Origin: Ardenticatenaceae bacterium
GTDB taxonomy: Bacteria; Chloroflexota; Anaerolineae; Promineifilales; Promineifilaceae
Direction: 5' to 3'
NCBI GenBank assembly: GCA_020634565.1
Contig: JACKBN010000026.1
Span: 1 to 29,262 of the forward strand
DNA length: 29,262 bases
Below the pieces are notes generated by a model. The model was not told where the DNA came from. It saw only the letters and a program-made list of their open reading frames with translations, and did not search any database. This document shows positions 1-8,177 of the stretch, in pieces (the stretch's first letter is position 1; each line of letters opens with the position of its first letter). Made by a program: the position numbers and the translations under genes.

Positions 1-1
1 A

Positions 2-292
2 CATCTGCTGGCTTACTGGCTGGCCTGCCATCTGGCCTGGCCGCTAACCAAAGAGGCACCGGCGCCACTCCATCCCAAACGAAGCCACGCTGGTCGCTTT
101 CGTGGCCGGGCGGTCACGGCCGTGGGGCAGAACAACCTTCATCAGCTGGTATCCAGCGATGCATCTGCGCAGTATGGCAACGGTCAGCCGGTGCTGCCGG
201 CGCACCTGACCCATTACAAATCGTACATCGCCTACACTCAGCAACGGCCGTTTAGCCAGGAAAAGCTGCTCAGCTGGAGTCTGGGCCGGTGA
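2..292 (+). CDS. Unknown protein, C-terminal fragment
   Basis: An open frame runs from the window edge to a TGA at 290-292, giving 96 residues with no start codon in view. It begins with a hydrophobic, Trp-rich stretch (LLAYWLACHLAW), continues with a basic section and ends KLLSWSLGR. I do not recognise a family. It reads in the same direction as the following element genes and ends 78 bases before the next start. The alternative is a non-coding edge. The long open frame and two in-frame ACGGCCGT sites (as in other element genes) favour coding. Confidence 0.5.
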   Translation, partial: HLLAYWLACHLAWPLTKEAPAPLHPKRSHAGRFRGRAVTAVGQNNLHQLVSSDASAQYGNGQPVLPAHLTHYKSYIAYTQQRPFSQEKLLSWSLGR

Positions 293-370
293 TGGCCAGC
301 CAGACAAATCAAAGAAATCCAAACAAAACCAAAACAGAAAAAAATTCACAAATTACAAGGAGTTGCACCC

Positions 371-871
371 ATGAATCCAATCACGATTATCGCCTTCCAT
401 CCCACCGGATACGAACTGCACATTCCAGTCACCTTTGAGGAACTACCAGGCACGATGCGGCGGCTGGCAGCGCGAGGCTACACGCCCAGCCGGGAACCTA
501 TCCTGACGGCCGAAGGATTGCCTATCTGCCCCCACCACGGCGTACCCATGCAGCAAAGAAATAAGCAGGGTGACAACTGGTTCTCACATAAACTCGTTCA
601 CCCTGAGACAGGCGAAACGATGTATTGTCGCGGCTATGCCAGTGCTAGCAGCCCAGGCTATGACATTCTCTTGCCACTGGCACAGCAGGCGGGTGAGGGG
701 AGCGAGGAAACCACAAGTGAACCTACGGCGATTCGTAACTCGAACCAGGTGACAGCTAACAAGCCAGCAGTAGTAACGACGAATAACGGCCGTTCTCCGC
801 GACTAAATCCAGCAGCGGTTGCAAAAAACGATGCTGCCTTACGAACGGCACTCTTTGGCCAACGGCCGTAG
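371..871 (+). CDS. Putative zinc-ribbon protein
   Basis: A 166-aa protein with a clear ribosome binding site (AAGGAG at 357-362) before ATG 371. The N-terminal 50 residues are an alpha/beta-looking stretch. Residues 53-86 contain CPHHGVPM, then WFSHK, then MYCRG: Cys53, His55/56, His73 and Cys86 could bind zinc. Similar CPxHGxPM...WxSHK...C tails occur at the ends of many phage and plasmid replication or single-strand annealing proteins (family recollection, not searched). The C-terminal 70 residues are low-complexity, rich in Thr, Asn and Ala. It is followed by its own terminator at 933-973. The function is unknown, perhaps nucleic-acid binding. Confidence 0.7.
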   Translation: MNPITIIAFHPTGYELHIPVTFEELPGTMRRLAARGYTPSREPILTAEGLPICPHHGVPMQQRNKQGDNWFSHKLVHPETGETMYCRGYASASSPGYDILLPLAQQAGEGSEETTSEPTAIRNSNQVTANKPAVVTTNNGRSPRLNPAAVAKNDAALRTALFGQRP

Positions 872-932
872 GTGCATCAGTCAATCCCACGTTTCTAAAA
901 AGACAACCAAACAGCTAACAACAAACAGCCAT

Positions 933-973
933 GGTGTTGAACTTATCTTTTGAGTCCAACGCCGTTTTTGTTT
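933..973 (+). terminator. Rho-independent terminator
   Basis: Arms 933-943 and 953-963 pair over 11 positions with one mismatch and one G-T pair. The 9-base loop is followed by GTTTTTGTTT. It ends the transcript of the gene at 371-871. Confidence 0.75.
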
Positions 974-1020
974 CCGGAGCAGTCTCGCTAAACAAGCAGA
1001 TTGTTCCCTACAAACAACGA

Positions 1021-1050
1021 AGCCGGACAGAGCTGCTACTCTGTCCGGCT
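1021..1050 (+). promoter_or_regulatory. Perfect 12-bp inverted repeat before sigma-like gene
   Basis: Arms 1021-1032 and 1039-1050 (AGCCGGACAGAG and its complement) are perfect with a 6-base loop, ending 31 bases before ATG 1082. Only a weak T-run (CCCATTTTA) follows. It could be a second terminator, an attenuator or an operator of the downstream gene. Confidence 0.55.
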
Positions 1051-1081
1051 TCCCATTTTATGGTCAATGAGGGACCGCAAA

Positions 1082-2086
1082 ATGAATAACACAAATTGTA
1101 ACACGAAGATAAGTCTAACAGAAATAACCCCGTCTGAATGGAGCCAGGCCGAGCTGCTCCAGCGGGCCGGTGGTCTGGTGCGCGAAGCGCTGGCCGATAG
1201 CCCCACCTACGTCTGGCAGATGCACCGGGAAGATATGCTGCAAACGGCCGCACTCACCTTCCTGGAATTGGCCGACGCGCCCGCCGGCTACGCTTATGCC
1301 GCGGCGCGCACTGCCTTGAAGAACTACCGCTGGGTTCACATTCGTGGTTTGAACGGTGGCTGGAAATCTCTGGCCTGCATTGAGAAGGGGTATTCGGTGC
1401 TCAACTTCGCCGATACCCTTCCTGAGGATAACAACGATGACCCGCAAACGGCCGTAGATCGACTCACTACCAGAGCGTGGGAACGCGTCCCTCGACCGGT
1501 GGAATGGACGGTCCTGCGTCGCCTGGCAGCGCCGGGGCTAAGCCAGGCAGCAACGCTGCGGGAGGTACTCTATATCCTGACCGGAATGTCGGGTAACTTT
1601 TACCCAGAGCAGCTCTATCGGGCTGCCCTAATCATCACCTTGCTCGGCCGAGAGTACACCTGGGAACACGTCGAGGAGCGTACTGGCCTCAGCTTCGAAG
1701 AAGTCTATGAAATCTACTGGGGCTGGCGCAAACGGCACCTGGGTCCGTATTTGCAGCTAACCCCAATGCACCAGGAGATGATAAAGCTGCGCGGCCAGAT
1801 GCGTATCACCTTCTTTGAAGAGCTGGATCCAACGTTCCTGAATACGGCCGTACGCAAGATGGTCATCTTCCCTCATGGCATCTACACCATTACCTACAAG
1901 CGGCGCGGCCGCAATGCGGGCAAGCGAGCGGGCCAAATTGAAGCTTCGCTGCAAAAGATGCGGCAGGTCAATGGGCAGAAGCTGCTGCGGGCGATGCATC
2001 TGGGTCCGGTGGGAGAAATTACCAAAGAACGGCTGTATGAAGCCAGCTTTGCCGTTGAACGGAAGCTGGCAGCGGTGTGTGCCTGA
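1082..2086 (+). CDS. Sigma-factor-like protein
   Basis: A 334-aa protein. ATG 1082 is chosen because GAGGG lies at a proper distance (1069-1073); the in-frame TTG at 1001 would put the hairpin at 1021-1050 inside the gene. Residues 49-83 (REDMLQTAALTFLELADA, then AYAAARTALKNYRW) resemble sigma-70 region 2, in which an E/D-D-L/M-x-Q helix is followed by an AAR-x-A helix. Residues around 200-235 (YTWEHVEERTGLSFEEVYE) resemble the helix-turn-helix of region 4. The C-terminal third is basic (KRRGRNAGKRAGQ) and unrecognised. It might redirect RNA polymerase to element promoters, or be only a DNA-binding relative. It is a single-gene transcript followed by a terminator. Confidence 0.65.
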   Translation: MNNTNCNTKISLTEITPSEWSQAELLQRAGGLVREALADSPTYVWQMHREDMLQTAALTFLELADAPAGYAYAAARTALKNYRWVHIRGLNGGWKSLACIEKGYSVLNFADTLPEDNNDDPQTAVDRLTTRAWERVPRPVEWTVLRRLAAPGLSQAATLREVLYILTGMSGNFYPEQLYRAALIITLLGREYTWEHVEERTGLSFEEVYEIYWGWRKRHLGPYLQLTPMHQEMIKLRGQMRITFFEELDPTFLNTAVRKMVIFPHGIYTITYKRRGRNAGKRAGQIEASLQKMRQVNGQKLLRAMHLGPVGEITKERLYEASFAVERKLAAVCA

Positions 2087-2110
2087 CCAACAACAAGGCA
2101 AGATTAAAGT

Positions 2111-2153
2111 AGCCCAATCGGTCTCCTTGTGAGGCTGGTTGGGCTTTCTTTTT
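2111..2153 (+). terminator. Rho-independent terminator
   Basis: AGCCCAA (2111-2117) pairs with TTGGGCT (2139-2145), with further imperfect inner pairing, and is followed by TTCTTTTTC. It ends the sigma-like gene. Confidence 0.8.
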
Positions 2154-2702
2154 CTGGGTCTGCGACGCAAGATGAGGTCTGAGTATCGCAGCGAGGGAAG
2201 TGGACAGGCTTCAACGAAGGCCAAATCGGTTTCCGGTTAAGGTAAAAAACTCCCAACCCGCCCACCCAGATTGAACGCCAGGGCGTTCAACCTGAAGGCT
2301 TTGGCCTTCAGGAACCGTGCCCGCCCTGCCACCCGATTTTGCTACACATGAGGGTATAAAGCGGCGGGAATGATGCGCCCACAGAGATTATGATCCCACC
2401 CCAAAACAGGTCTAAATTGCGACAACAAGGGATGATCACAATCTTTCTTGCCGGTCAGGATCATCATCTTTACCTTTCCGAAAATAGGTGAAGCTATCAA
2501 CAGTTTTCAAATTGCAAATCTCAGAAATAGGGCGATTATTTTTACGTCCAGCAAATTATACATCCGGGGTTTTGGCGCTTTGTAGATTTGGTTAAGAACA
2601 TAAAGCGGTAAAAATCGGCCGGACGTAAAAAGTTGCCCGTTTGCCACCTTTGTGGCATATTTTTGCCGGTTTGCCACTGCATAGGTGCAACCCATAAAAA
2701 CC
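2154..2702. other. Noncoding repeat-rich stretch, possible origin
   Basis: About 550 bases without a credible gene. It holds two back-to-back hairpins (2271-2312), an 11-bp perfect inverted repeat TTTTTACGTCC at 2539-2549 with its complement at 2621-2631, a short hairpin GCCAC/GTGGC at 2643-2656 followed by ATATTTTT, and two copies of GTTTGCCAC (around 2639 and 2670). From about 2450 it becomes AT-rich compared with its neighbours. Such a layout fits an origin of replication or transfer, or a large regulatory region. No defined origin motif was recognised. Confidence 0.45.
2271..2312. repeat. Tandem double hairpin, REP-like
   Basis: TTGAACGCC (2271-2279) pairs with 2282-2290 across a 2-base centre. 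Directly adjoining, CCTGAAGGC (2291-2299) pairs with 2304-2312 across TTTG. Both 9-bp stems are perfect. Two abutting perfect hairpins resemble REP-type dispersed palindromes. No second copy occurs in this window. Confidence 0.7.
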
Positions 2703-3218
2703 ATGATCAAACTGGCACTCATCTATAAAGCTATTTACCTCAAAGAAAAACACCAACGTCTAGAGCAGCTAATCTGCGATTTACGTTTTTCAGCGACTGT
2801 TATTTTGGTTGCGATTTTCGCAGCTACTTCTTTCTTCACACTTTTCTCCCTGATAAAAACTCACACCATTCCCTGGCTTCATTTGTTTAGCCTGGCCGAT
2901 GAACTGCTTTTTGTTCTCGCCTACCTGCTTTCCTTGTATTGTCTTGTCGGATTTGGCCAATACATGTCCTGGCATCTCGCTCTAAAAATTCTCAAGCTCT
3001 TTGCTGGAAAGGTCAGCGGCGCCGGGCAGTACATTGCTGCGGTAGCATCCGGTCCCAGCCTGCTGCTATGTGCGCAACATAAACAGGTCCAGGCCCAAAC
3101 TGCCGCTTTTTGGCGGCAGCTACAGGAGCGGCAGGCAAACCGGCCACCAGATTTATGGCCCGCTGGTCAAGCCCCGCTGCCGTTGTTCCAGCAAGCAATC
3201 CTCCTTCTCGCTCCATAA
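2703..3218 (+). CDS. Unknown membrane protein
   Basis: A 171-aa protein from ATG 2703; a GTG at 2685 is possible but has no better ribosome binding site. A basic N-terminus (KEKHQRLEQ) precedes two strong hydrophobic segments at about residues 30-52 and 62-88 (LADELLFVLAYLLSLYCLVG). The rest is likely cytoplasmic, with a Gln/Arg-rich stretch (QTAAFWRQLQERQ). It lies between the repeat-rich stretch and the mobilisation genes. No family was recognised. Part of the frame is more AT-rich than the neighbours. The start is uncertain. Confidence 0.55.
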   Translation: MIKLALIYKAIYLKEKHQRLEQLICDLRFSATVILVAIFAATSFFTLFSLIKTHTIPWLHLFSLADELLFVLAYLLSLYCLVGFGQYMSWHLALKILKLFAGKVSGAGQYIAAVASGPSLLLCAQHKQVQAQTAAFWRQLQERQANRPPDLWPAGQAPLPLFQQAILLLAP

Positions 3219-3396
3219 TCTCCTCATTCATCTCGACGAACTAAATACTTGCACCGTTACGGCCGTTGGCTGGCATTTTGACGTTGTCCGTTTGCCTCAG
3301 CCAAAGCCGTTCGTTGCCTGTCTTCCTTACCTTCTTCCATTTGCTAGACAACCATTGGGGTTCTATGCCCCAGCCCAAACATGAGGAGATTCTTTC
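3219..3396. other. Leader of the mobilisation genes, candidate oriT
   Basis: This 178-base gap just upstream of the mobilisation genes contains a 7-bp inverted repeat TTGGCTG (3266-3272) / CAGCCAA (3298-3304) and a small hairpin TGGGG/CCCCA close to the next start. Transfer origins are often found directly upstream of relaxosome genes, so this is a candidate, with no nick-site match to support it. Confidence 0.25.
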
Positions 3397-3933
3397 ATGC
3401 TCAACCTACAAGAACGAAGCGGGTCCACCCGCAAGAAAACCATCACTCTGACCGACGCTGGTCGGGAACAGATTCAAGCCTTTGCCAAGAAGCACCAGAT
3501 GACCTTCAGTGCCGCTATCGAGACATTGGCCCTTATCGGCCTGGAGGCCGACCTGACTGCCCTGCTCATTCCCCTCATCCACAGCAGCATAGAGCGCGGG
3601 ATGCAGCGCCAGTTCAACCGCATCGCCAAGCTCGGGCTGCTGGCCGCGGCCGAAGCGGCCATGGCCCACGACCTGACCACCATGCTGCTGCTCCAGCAGA
3701 TTCGCCAGGAAGCCGTGGCTCATCCGCAAAACTTCGAGGAAATCATGGAGGTTGGCCAGGGAGACCGCGCTACCCAGGACGGCCGTATCCGCGCCCGCTA
3801 CAAAGAGATGCGAAATGTCGCTCGGGGACGGCAGCGTGCCCTGCTCAAGAAGCCTCTGCGCCAGCTGGTATCCCAGCTACAAGGCGAGGCAGTAGATGTG
3901 GTTTCGGCCGAGGAGGTGGACGCCAATGAGTAA
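3397..3933 (+). CDS. Ribbon-helix-helix mobilisation accessory protein
   Basis: A 178-aa protein with AGGAG at 3383-3387. Residues about 13-48 give the ribbon-helix-helix pattern: strand KKTITLTDA, helix REQIQAFAKKH, turn, helix FSAAIETLALIGLE. The remaining 130 residues are helical, with a hydrophobic middle (LTALLIPLIHSS) and a basic C-terminal part. An RHH head followed by a helical tail directly before a relaxase is the usual architecture of MobC-type or similar relaxosome accessory proteins that bind oriT and help nicking. The stop overlaps the relaxase start by 8 bases, which suggests translational coupling. The assignment rests on fold pattern and position. Confidence 0.6.
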   Translation: MLNLQERSGSTRKKTITLTDAGREQIQAFAKKHQMTFSAAIETLALIGLEADLTALLIPLIHSSIERGMQRQFNRIAKLGLLAAAEAAMAHDLTTMLLLQQIRQEAVAHPQNFEEIMEVGQGDRATQDGRIRARYKEMRNVARGRQRALLKKPLRQLVSQLQGEAVDVVSAEEVDANE

Positions 3934-4663
3934 ATCCAAGACTACCAATATCGTCCGCATGGATTGGCTCACCAACCGCACGCCAACGGGCAAACGGTCG
4001 GCCACCAAGGCGCGCAAGCTGGCCCAATACTTTGCCCTGGGCCGGGGCCGGGAAAAGGAGCAGGAATTACGGTCACAGCGTGGTCAATGGCTGGACCAGG
4101 ACGGCCGAGCCTGTGCCCATCAGGAAGTGCTGCAATGGGTGCGGCAGCAGGGAATGAGCCATGAGCTCACCCACCAGTTCATTCTCTCCGTCAAGGAAAC
4201 CCAACTAACGGCCGAAGCATTCAACCGGGCGATGGCCGCCGGTGGCCCGCTTTTCCCCGAATGGCGACTTATTCAGCACGAAGACACCCGCTATCCACAC
4301 GCTCATGCTCTAGCCTTTGGTCAGCAGGAAGTGCACATCAAGTCAGAGGCGTTTCAAGCATGGTGGCAAGGCGTGCGCGATGCACTTGAGCAAGAGCAGG
4401 CAGCAGCCCGGGAGTTGCAGCTGGAGCAGGTGCTAGAGCAAGCGCGTGCTGAAACGTTGCAGTTAGAAGCAAAACACGAGCCGTCACAAGCGGTTAAGAA
4501 GCAACAAGTAGTAACGCTGGAGCAGCAGCCGCAAACCCTGGAGCGAGAGGTAGTTGGGCTGGAGCAATCTGGCGAGCACTTGGAGCAGCTGGGTGCAGAA
4601 TTGAGCGAAGACGAATTAGAACAAGCCCGAGAGCAAGCACAAAGCTGGGGACTGGAGCTGTAA
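3926..4663 (+). CDS. Compact HUH relaxase
   Basis: A 245-aa protein from ATG 3926, with GAGGAGG just upstream inside the preceding gene. Residues 112-131 (EWRLIQHEDTRYPHAHALAF) carry the three-histidine metal site of HUH relaxases: His118, His125 and His127. Residues 84-98 (QFILSVKETQLT) match the preceding relaxase strand-helix. A candidate catalytic tyrosine is Tyr35 in ARKLAQYFALGRG. This enzyme would nick one strand at oriT and stay attached to its 5' end. The domain ends at about residue 155; the rest is a Glu/Gln-rich coiled-coil (LEQ repeats) without a helicase or primase domain. It is much shorter than typical VirD2 or TraI proteins. The stop is directly followed by the ATG of the next gene. 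Confidence 0.75.
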   Translation: MSKSKTTNIVRMDWLTNRTPTGKRSATKARKLAQYFALGRGREKEQELRSQRGQWLDQDGRACAHQEVLQWVRQQGMSHELTHQFILSVKETQLTAEAFNRAMAAGGPLFPEWRLIQHEDTRYPHAHALAFGQQEVHIKSEAFQAWWQGVRDALEQEQAAARELQLEQVLEQARAETLQLEAKHEPSQAVKKQQVVTLEQQPQTLEREVVGLEQSGEHLEQLGAELSEDELEQAREQAQSWGLEL

Positions 4664-6301
4664 ATGGAGAAGATACATTCCCTGTACACGTCCTGGCACT
4701 ATCGTCGCCGGCAAAAGCAGCACCGTTTGGCTCAAGGGCGGCTCACCGCCAACGAGGCAGCCACCAAATTGCCTGAGCGGGGCGAAATACCCCTGGCCCG
4801 ACTGCCGGTCTCACATAGCGCTGCCCCAACTATCTATGCCGCGGCCGAAAATGGGGGTCACCTGCTCATTGTTGCCTCTCCCGGCAGTCCCTGGCGCGAA
4901 CAGCTCATCCTGACGTTGGCGGGCTGGCCAGGGTCAGCGCTGGTTGTGGACCCGGATGGGCAGCTGTACCGGCAAACGGGGACGTTGCGCCAAGGCCTTT
5001 GGGGAGCGGTCTATGCCCTCCCTGGCTACCGGTTGCGGGTGAACGACCTGTTACGCCTCTGGCAGCCAGAGATAGCCTTCCAGCTGCATCAATTTCTCAT
5101 GCCATCCAATGGGCGACCCGGCAAGGCGGCAGATGATGCACAACTAAATTGTACCGTTTCCCTGTTTTGTGCCGTGGGGTTGTACAGCTCCGCCCGTAAG
5201 CTCAACCCGTTCCAGCTGCTCCTCGACCTGGCGCTGACCGACATGCTTACTGCCCTGGCTGCTCTGGAAACGGTGCCCCAGGCACGGCTGTATGTTCGTC
5301 ACTTCAGCAAAGGACAGCCGCCCCACTTGGCTATCTACGATGAAGCCACCGTGCAGGCCTTTTCCTGGTTCAGCCACCAGCTTTGGCGCTACCAGGAAGC
5401 GTACAACACGTTTGCCACGCCGGAAATAAAGGGGGCTGTTGTTCCCGAGAAATGGACAGGACAAAAAGGGAGCGTGTATCTCACCTACACAGCTTCTCAG
5501 TTGGCAGAGATCGACGGATTGGCGGCAGCAATTGTCAACAGCCAGCTGGCCGAACACCAGACCTATGGCGGCGGTCAACCAATGCTGTTGGTGCTGGATG
5601 CGGCTCTGGCCGGCCGGTTACCCCACTTTGCCCAGCTGCTGGCCACCGCTGCTGACTATGGCATTACCATTATTCTCATTACCCCCTCACTTGCTGCGCT
5701 GGCGACAAAAGCTCCGGCCGGGTCTGGGGCGACGCTGGCCGGGCAGTTTGCGCACCAGCTTTGGTATCCGCCACGGGATAGAGAAACGGCTGCTCACATG
5801 GCCTGGCGCTACGGTACCTGTCTTTATGAGGACGGTGAAACGGTGCCGGTCGTGTCAGCCGAGGAGATGATGGCCTGGCCGGAGGATCACGTCCTGCTGG
5901 TAACCCAGCGAGAACGGCCGTACTGTGTCCTCGGCCAGCCGGTGAAGCTGCCGGAGGATTTCCCCCAACGACAGCCACCCGTGCCGCCACCAACTGCGGC
6001 AATGCCCCGAATCTATGGTCGATGGCTGCCAGAACTGCCAGATTTAACCCAACAGGTTGCTGAGGTTTTGGTTGCTGCGGGCGCTGTACCGACTGTGCCA
6101 ATGGTGGCAGATGGAAAGGATGATAGTGAGAAACCGGCCGTTGTCGGTGAGCCACCCAAATTAGACGAGCCAGATGGTGAGAAAACCAGTTCAGACCCTA
6201 CTGCGGCACAAGAGAGAGCGGGCGGTCAGCTGGAACCACAGGAGACAGCCGAAGAGGAATCCAAGAAGTCTCTATCCGTTGCCCGATCTCGGCTCCGGTA
6301 G
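4664..6301 (+). CDS. VirD4/TraG-like coupling protein, degenerate ATPase
   Basis: A 545-aa protein beginning one base after the relaxase stop. The order of motifs follows a type IV coupling protein: a strand and loop at residues 66-80 where the P-loop belongs, VVDPDG at 94-99 (the usual DPKGE position), GAVYALPGYRLRVNDL (usual nPL region), an all-helical middle, and PMLLVLDAALAG at 306-316 in the Walker B position followed by DYGITIILITPS. The P-loop reads ASPGSPWREQ without GK[ST], and Walker B ends Asp312-Ala313 rather than Asp-Glu. ATP hydrolysis is therefore doubtful. There is no N-terminal membrane anchor; the N-terminus is basic. The C-terminal 100 residues are Pro/Glu-rich and disordered. 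It may act as an adaptor between relaxase and another ATPase. Confidence 0.65.
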   Translation: MEKIHSLYTSWHYRRRQKQHRLAQGRLTANEAATKLPERGEIPLARLPVSHSAAPTIYAAAENGGHLLIVASPGSPWREQLILTLAGWPGSALVVDPDGQLYRQTGTLRQGLWGAVYALPGYRLRVNDLLRLWQPEIAFQLHQFLMPSNGRPGKAADDAQLNCTVSLFCAVGLYSSARKLNPFQLLLDLALTDMLTALAALETVPQARLYVRHFSKGQPPHLAIYDEATVQAFSWFSHQLWRYQEAYNTFATPEIKGAVVPEKWTGQKGSVYLTYTASQLAEIDGLAAAIVNSQLAEHQTYGGGQPMLLVLDAALAGRLPHFAQLLATAADYGITIILITPSLAALATKAPAGSGATLAGQFAHQLWYPPRDRETAAHMAWRYGTCLYEDGETVPVVSAEEMMAWPEDHVLLVTQRERPYCVLGQPVKLPEDFPQRQPPVPPPTAAMPRIYGRWLPELPDLTQQVAEVLVAAGAVPTVPMVADGKDDSEKPAVVGEPPKLDEPDGEKTSSDPTAAQERAGGQLEPQETAEEESKKSLSVARSRLR

Positions 6302-6403
6302 AGAACTTAAACCAAACCTGCCACTGGGCTCATGTATCATCGCAGGCGGCCCGGTGGCAGAGGTGAATCAGAACAGAAAACTTATATTGACCTGGAGAAA
6401 AAT

Positions 6404-7972
6404 ATGAATCGATCCTATCTAAACTGTTATACCCTGGGTCGCTCCGTACCCAGTATGGAGCGGCTAGATTTTCTCCTGCCGTGTGGCCGGGAGCAGGCAC
6501 TTTCTCTGCTGGCTCTGCATCTAAACATCAAGCAGATACTTGTGGCGCAGCGGCGGCTCCTGCCGCTCAAGATTCCTGACACGACACTTTACGTCAGCCG
6601 CGTGTCCAACAATGACATGGCCACGTTTCTCTGGCGCACCGGCTATTTAAAGCTGTCATCCAATCCGCTCATCCGTCAGATGGAGAGGTGGCTGTACGAA
6701 TATCAGCTGTTTCGCCACGTCCGCCGCCAGGAACAAACCGTCGATGAGGTAGTCGTTGAGCTATTCCACGCTGCTGAGGGTAAGCATCCCTTACTGGCAT
6801 TAGAGGAAATGGATAATCCTAAGCACGACTTGCTGATGGCCCGGCTTCAGTTTACAGAACTGTCAACGGAGCAAACCCTTCTGCGCATCTTCATCGGCTG
6901 GGCCGAGCTGGCACCGCTGGCGGAACTGGACACGCTGTACAACCTGCTGCGGGGATATATCCACCTGATGACCAAGGTGCTTTTACCAGATGCCGGCGAT
7001 GGTGCACCTGCAGAAAAGCTAGACCTGACTGCCGAAACTGTTGTGACCGCCAAGGCGACAGCGGCCGCTCAAGCAGCGATGGCTCATAGCACAACGGTAG
7101 AGACCACAGAGAGAGGCCAGTTATTTGTCAAAAGTGCTCATTCTGATCCAATGGAACCAGCGTCAGTCTTGCAGGATCACTCTTTTGCTGGCTCCGCACC
7201 TGATCCCGTCAGGCTAGATTTGCCTGATGAAAACAAAAGCACGGCTGGCAGAGAGAAAACGGAGGAGCTGGGGAGTGAACGGCCGTTTCCCGAGGATGAT
7301 GAACCCCATCCAAGACCAACAGCGGCTGACGGCGCTTCCAATCAACAGCAAAAGGGCTGGCTAACCGGTGAATCCAGCGAGGTAGATTGGCTTCACAGTG
7401 GCAATGGTTTCTTTAAGAAGGATGTCCCTGTAGAGCCGGCCCTGACTAATGAATTGGACAAGACAGCCGGGGAAGGAAATCAAGAACCAGGCCAACGGCC
7501 GTTGCCCCGCCTACCACAATCAGAACCAATGCCCGCAGATGATGATGAAACACTGTACCGGTATATGGATCCGCCGCGCTTCTATGGCAAGACGCTGGCC
7601 AAAGTCTGCCGTATGGTAGCAGAACGGCAGCGGCAGATAGCCAAAAGGGGGTGGGTGCAGGACATCAATGAAATAAGTAAGTGGATTAAAAGACCCAGCC
7701 GCAACACCTTGTGCAAAATTCCGGAGCTGGTGACCCACTGGGATGATGTCGAGTATTGCTGGAACGTAGAAACCTGGCTGCGCCGCTATTCGGGGCATAA
7801 CGAGAAAGAAATCTCGGAGCTGCTCTCATACCTTAGAAATAATCTGAAGGAAGACGTGTGGGCGGCGGTGACGCAGGCTGGAAAGGAGGAGGTCAAAAAC
7901 AATAAAAACCGACGCCACCGCCAGGCCCAAGATGAAAGGGATTCGAGGGAAAAGGGAACAGATCTTCGTTGA
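6404..7972 (+). CDS. Unknown element protein, two globular ends
   Basis: A 522-aa protein. ATG 6404 is chosen for GGAG at 6394-6397; the earlier in-frame ATG at 6332 lacks a binding site. Residues 1-200 look globular and helical (Leu- and Arg-rich). Residues about 205-385 are a low-complexity, acidic linker with many Glu, Thr and Pro. Residues about 388-500 form a second helical, basic domain (FYGKTLAKVCRMVAERQRQ, then DINEISKWIKRPSRNTL) that could bind DNA. No family was recognised. It ends with a strong terminator at 8007-8041 and is probably the last gene of the mobilisation transcript that begins before 3397. Confidence 0.65.
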   Translation: MNRSYLNCYTLGRSVPSMERLDFLLPCGREQALSLLALHLNIKQILVAQRRLLPLKIPDTTLYVSRVSNNDMATFLWRTGYLKLSSNPLIRQMERWLYEYQLFRHVRRQEQTVDEVVVELFHAAEGKHPLLALEEMDNPKHDLLMARLQFTELSTEQTLLRIFIGWAELAPLAELDTLYNLLRGYIHLMTKVLLPDAGDGAPAEKLDLTAETVVTAKATAAAQAAMAHSTTVETTERGQLFVKSAHSDPMEPASVLQDHSFAGSAPDPVRLDLPDENKSTAGREKTEELGSERPFPEDDEPHPRPTAADGASNQQQKGWLTGESSEVDWLHSGNGFFKKDVPVEPALTNELDKTAGEGNQEPGQRPLPRLPQSEPMPADDDETLYRYMDPPRFYGKTLAKVCRMVAERQRQIAKRGWVQDINEISKWIKRPSRNTLCKIPELVTHWDDVEYCWNVETWLRRYSGHNEKEISELLSYLRNNLKEDVWAAVTQAGKEEVKNNKNRRHRQAQDERDSREKGTDLR

Positions 7973-8006
7973 ATTAGCTGCGTGTGCCCCTTTTTGCTGC
8001 CTTGCC

Positions 8007-8041
8007 AACGCCTCACGATTTGTCTCGTGGGGCGTTTTTTT
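8007..8041 (+). terminator. Rho-independent terminator
   Basis: Arms 8007-8018 and 8025-8036 pair over 12 positions (one G-T pair) around a 6-base loop and run into a T7 tract. It ends the mobilisation transcript. Confidence 0.85.
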
Positions 8042-8083
8042 GTGCGGTGCACCCTCGATGGCTACCAGTCTAGCTCCTTGTTT

Positions 8084-8141
8084 TGTCAATTTCCGTGTCA
8101 ACTTCGTCAACTTTGGGATCAACTTTGTCAATTGTGTCAAT
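8084..8141 (+). repeat. Array of TGYCAAY units, replication block left
   Basis: Units related to TGTCAAC start at 8084, 8096, 8105, 8117, 8126 and 8135, so the spacing is 12, 9, 12, 9 and 9 bases. The unit agrees with TGCCAAC found in the arrays at 10554 and (inverted) 10891. It lies in a noncoding gap directly upstream of the promoter of the replication genes. It could be an iteron set or an operator for the ribbon-helix-helix protein at 8227. Confidence 0.65.
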
Positions 8142-8177
8142 TTCGGGTGACAGTGACTCGTTTACCCGCTATTTTGA

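Noticed and set aside
3070..3384. 104-codon frame running into the mobilisation leader
   Set aside because: Overlaps the membrane protein gene, Cys/Arg/Pro-rich and without a binding site.
3381..3929. Open frame of 182 codons overlapping the RHH accessory gene
   Set aside because: Arg/Pro-rich low-quality protein in a shifted frame; the 3397 frame has a binding site and a recognisable fold.
8084..8141. TGYCAAY array as CRISPR
   Set aside because: Units are 7 bases with 2-5 base spacers, no cas genes; iteron or operator fits.
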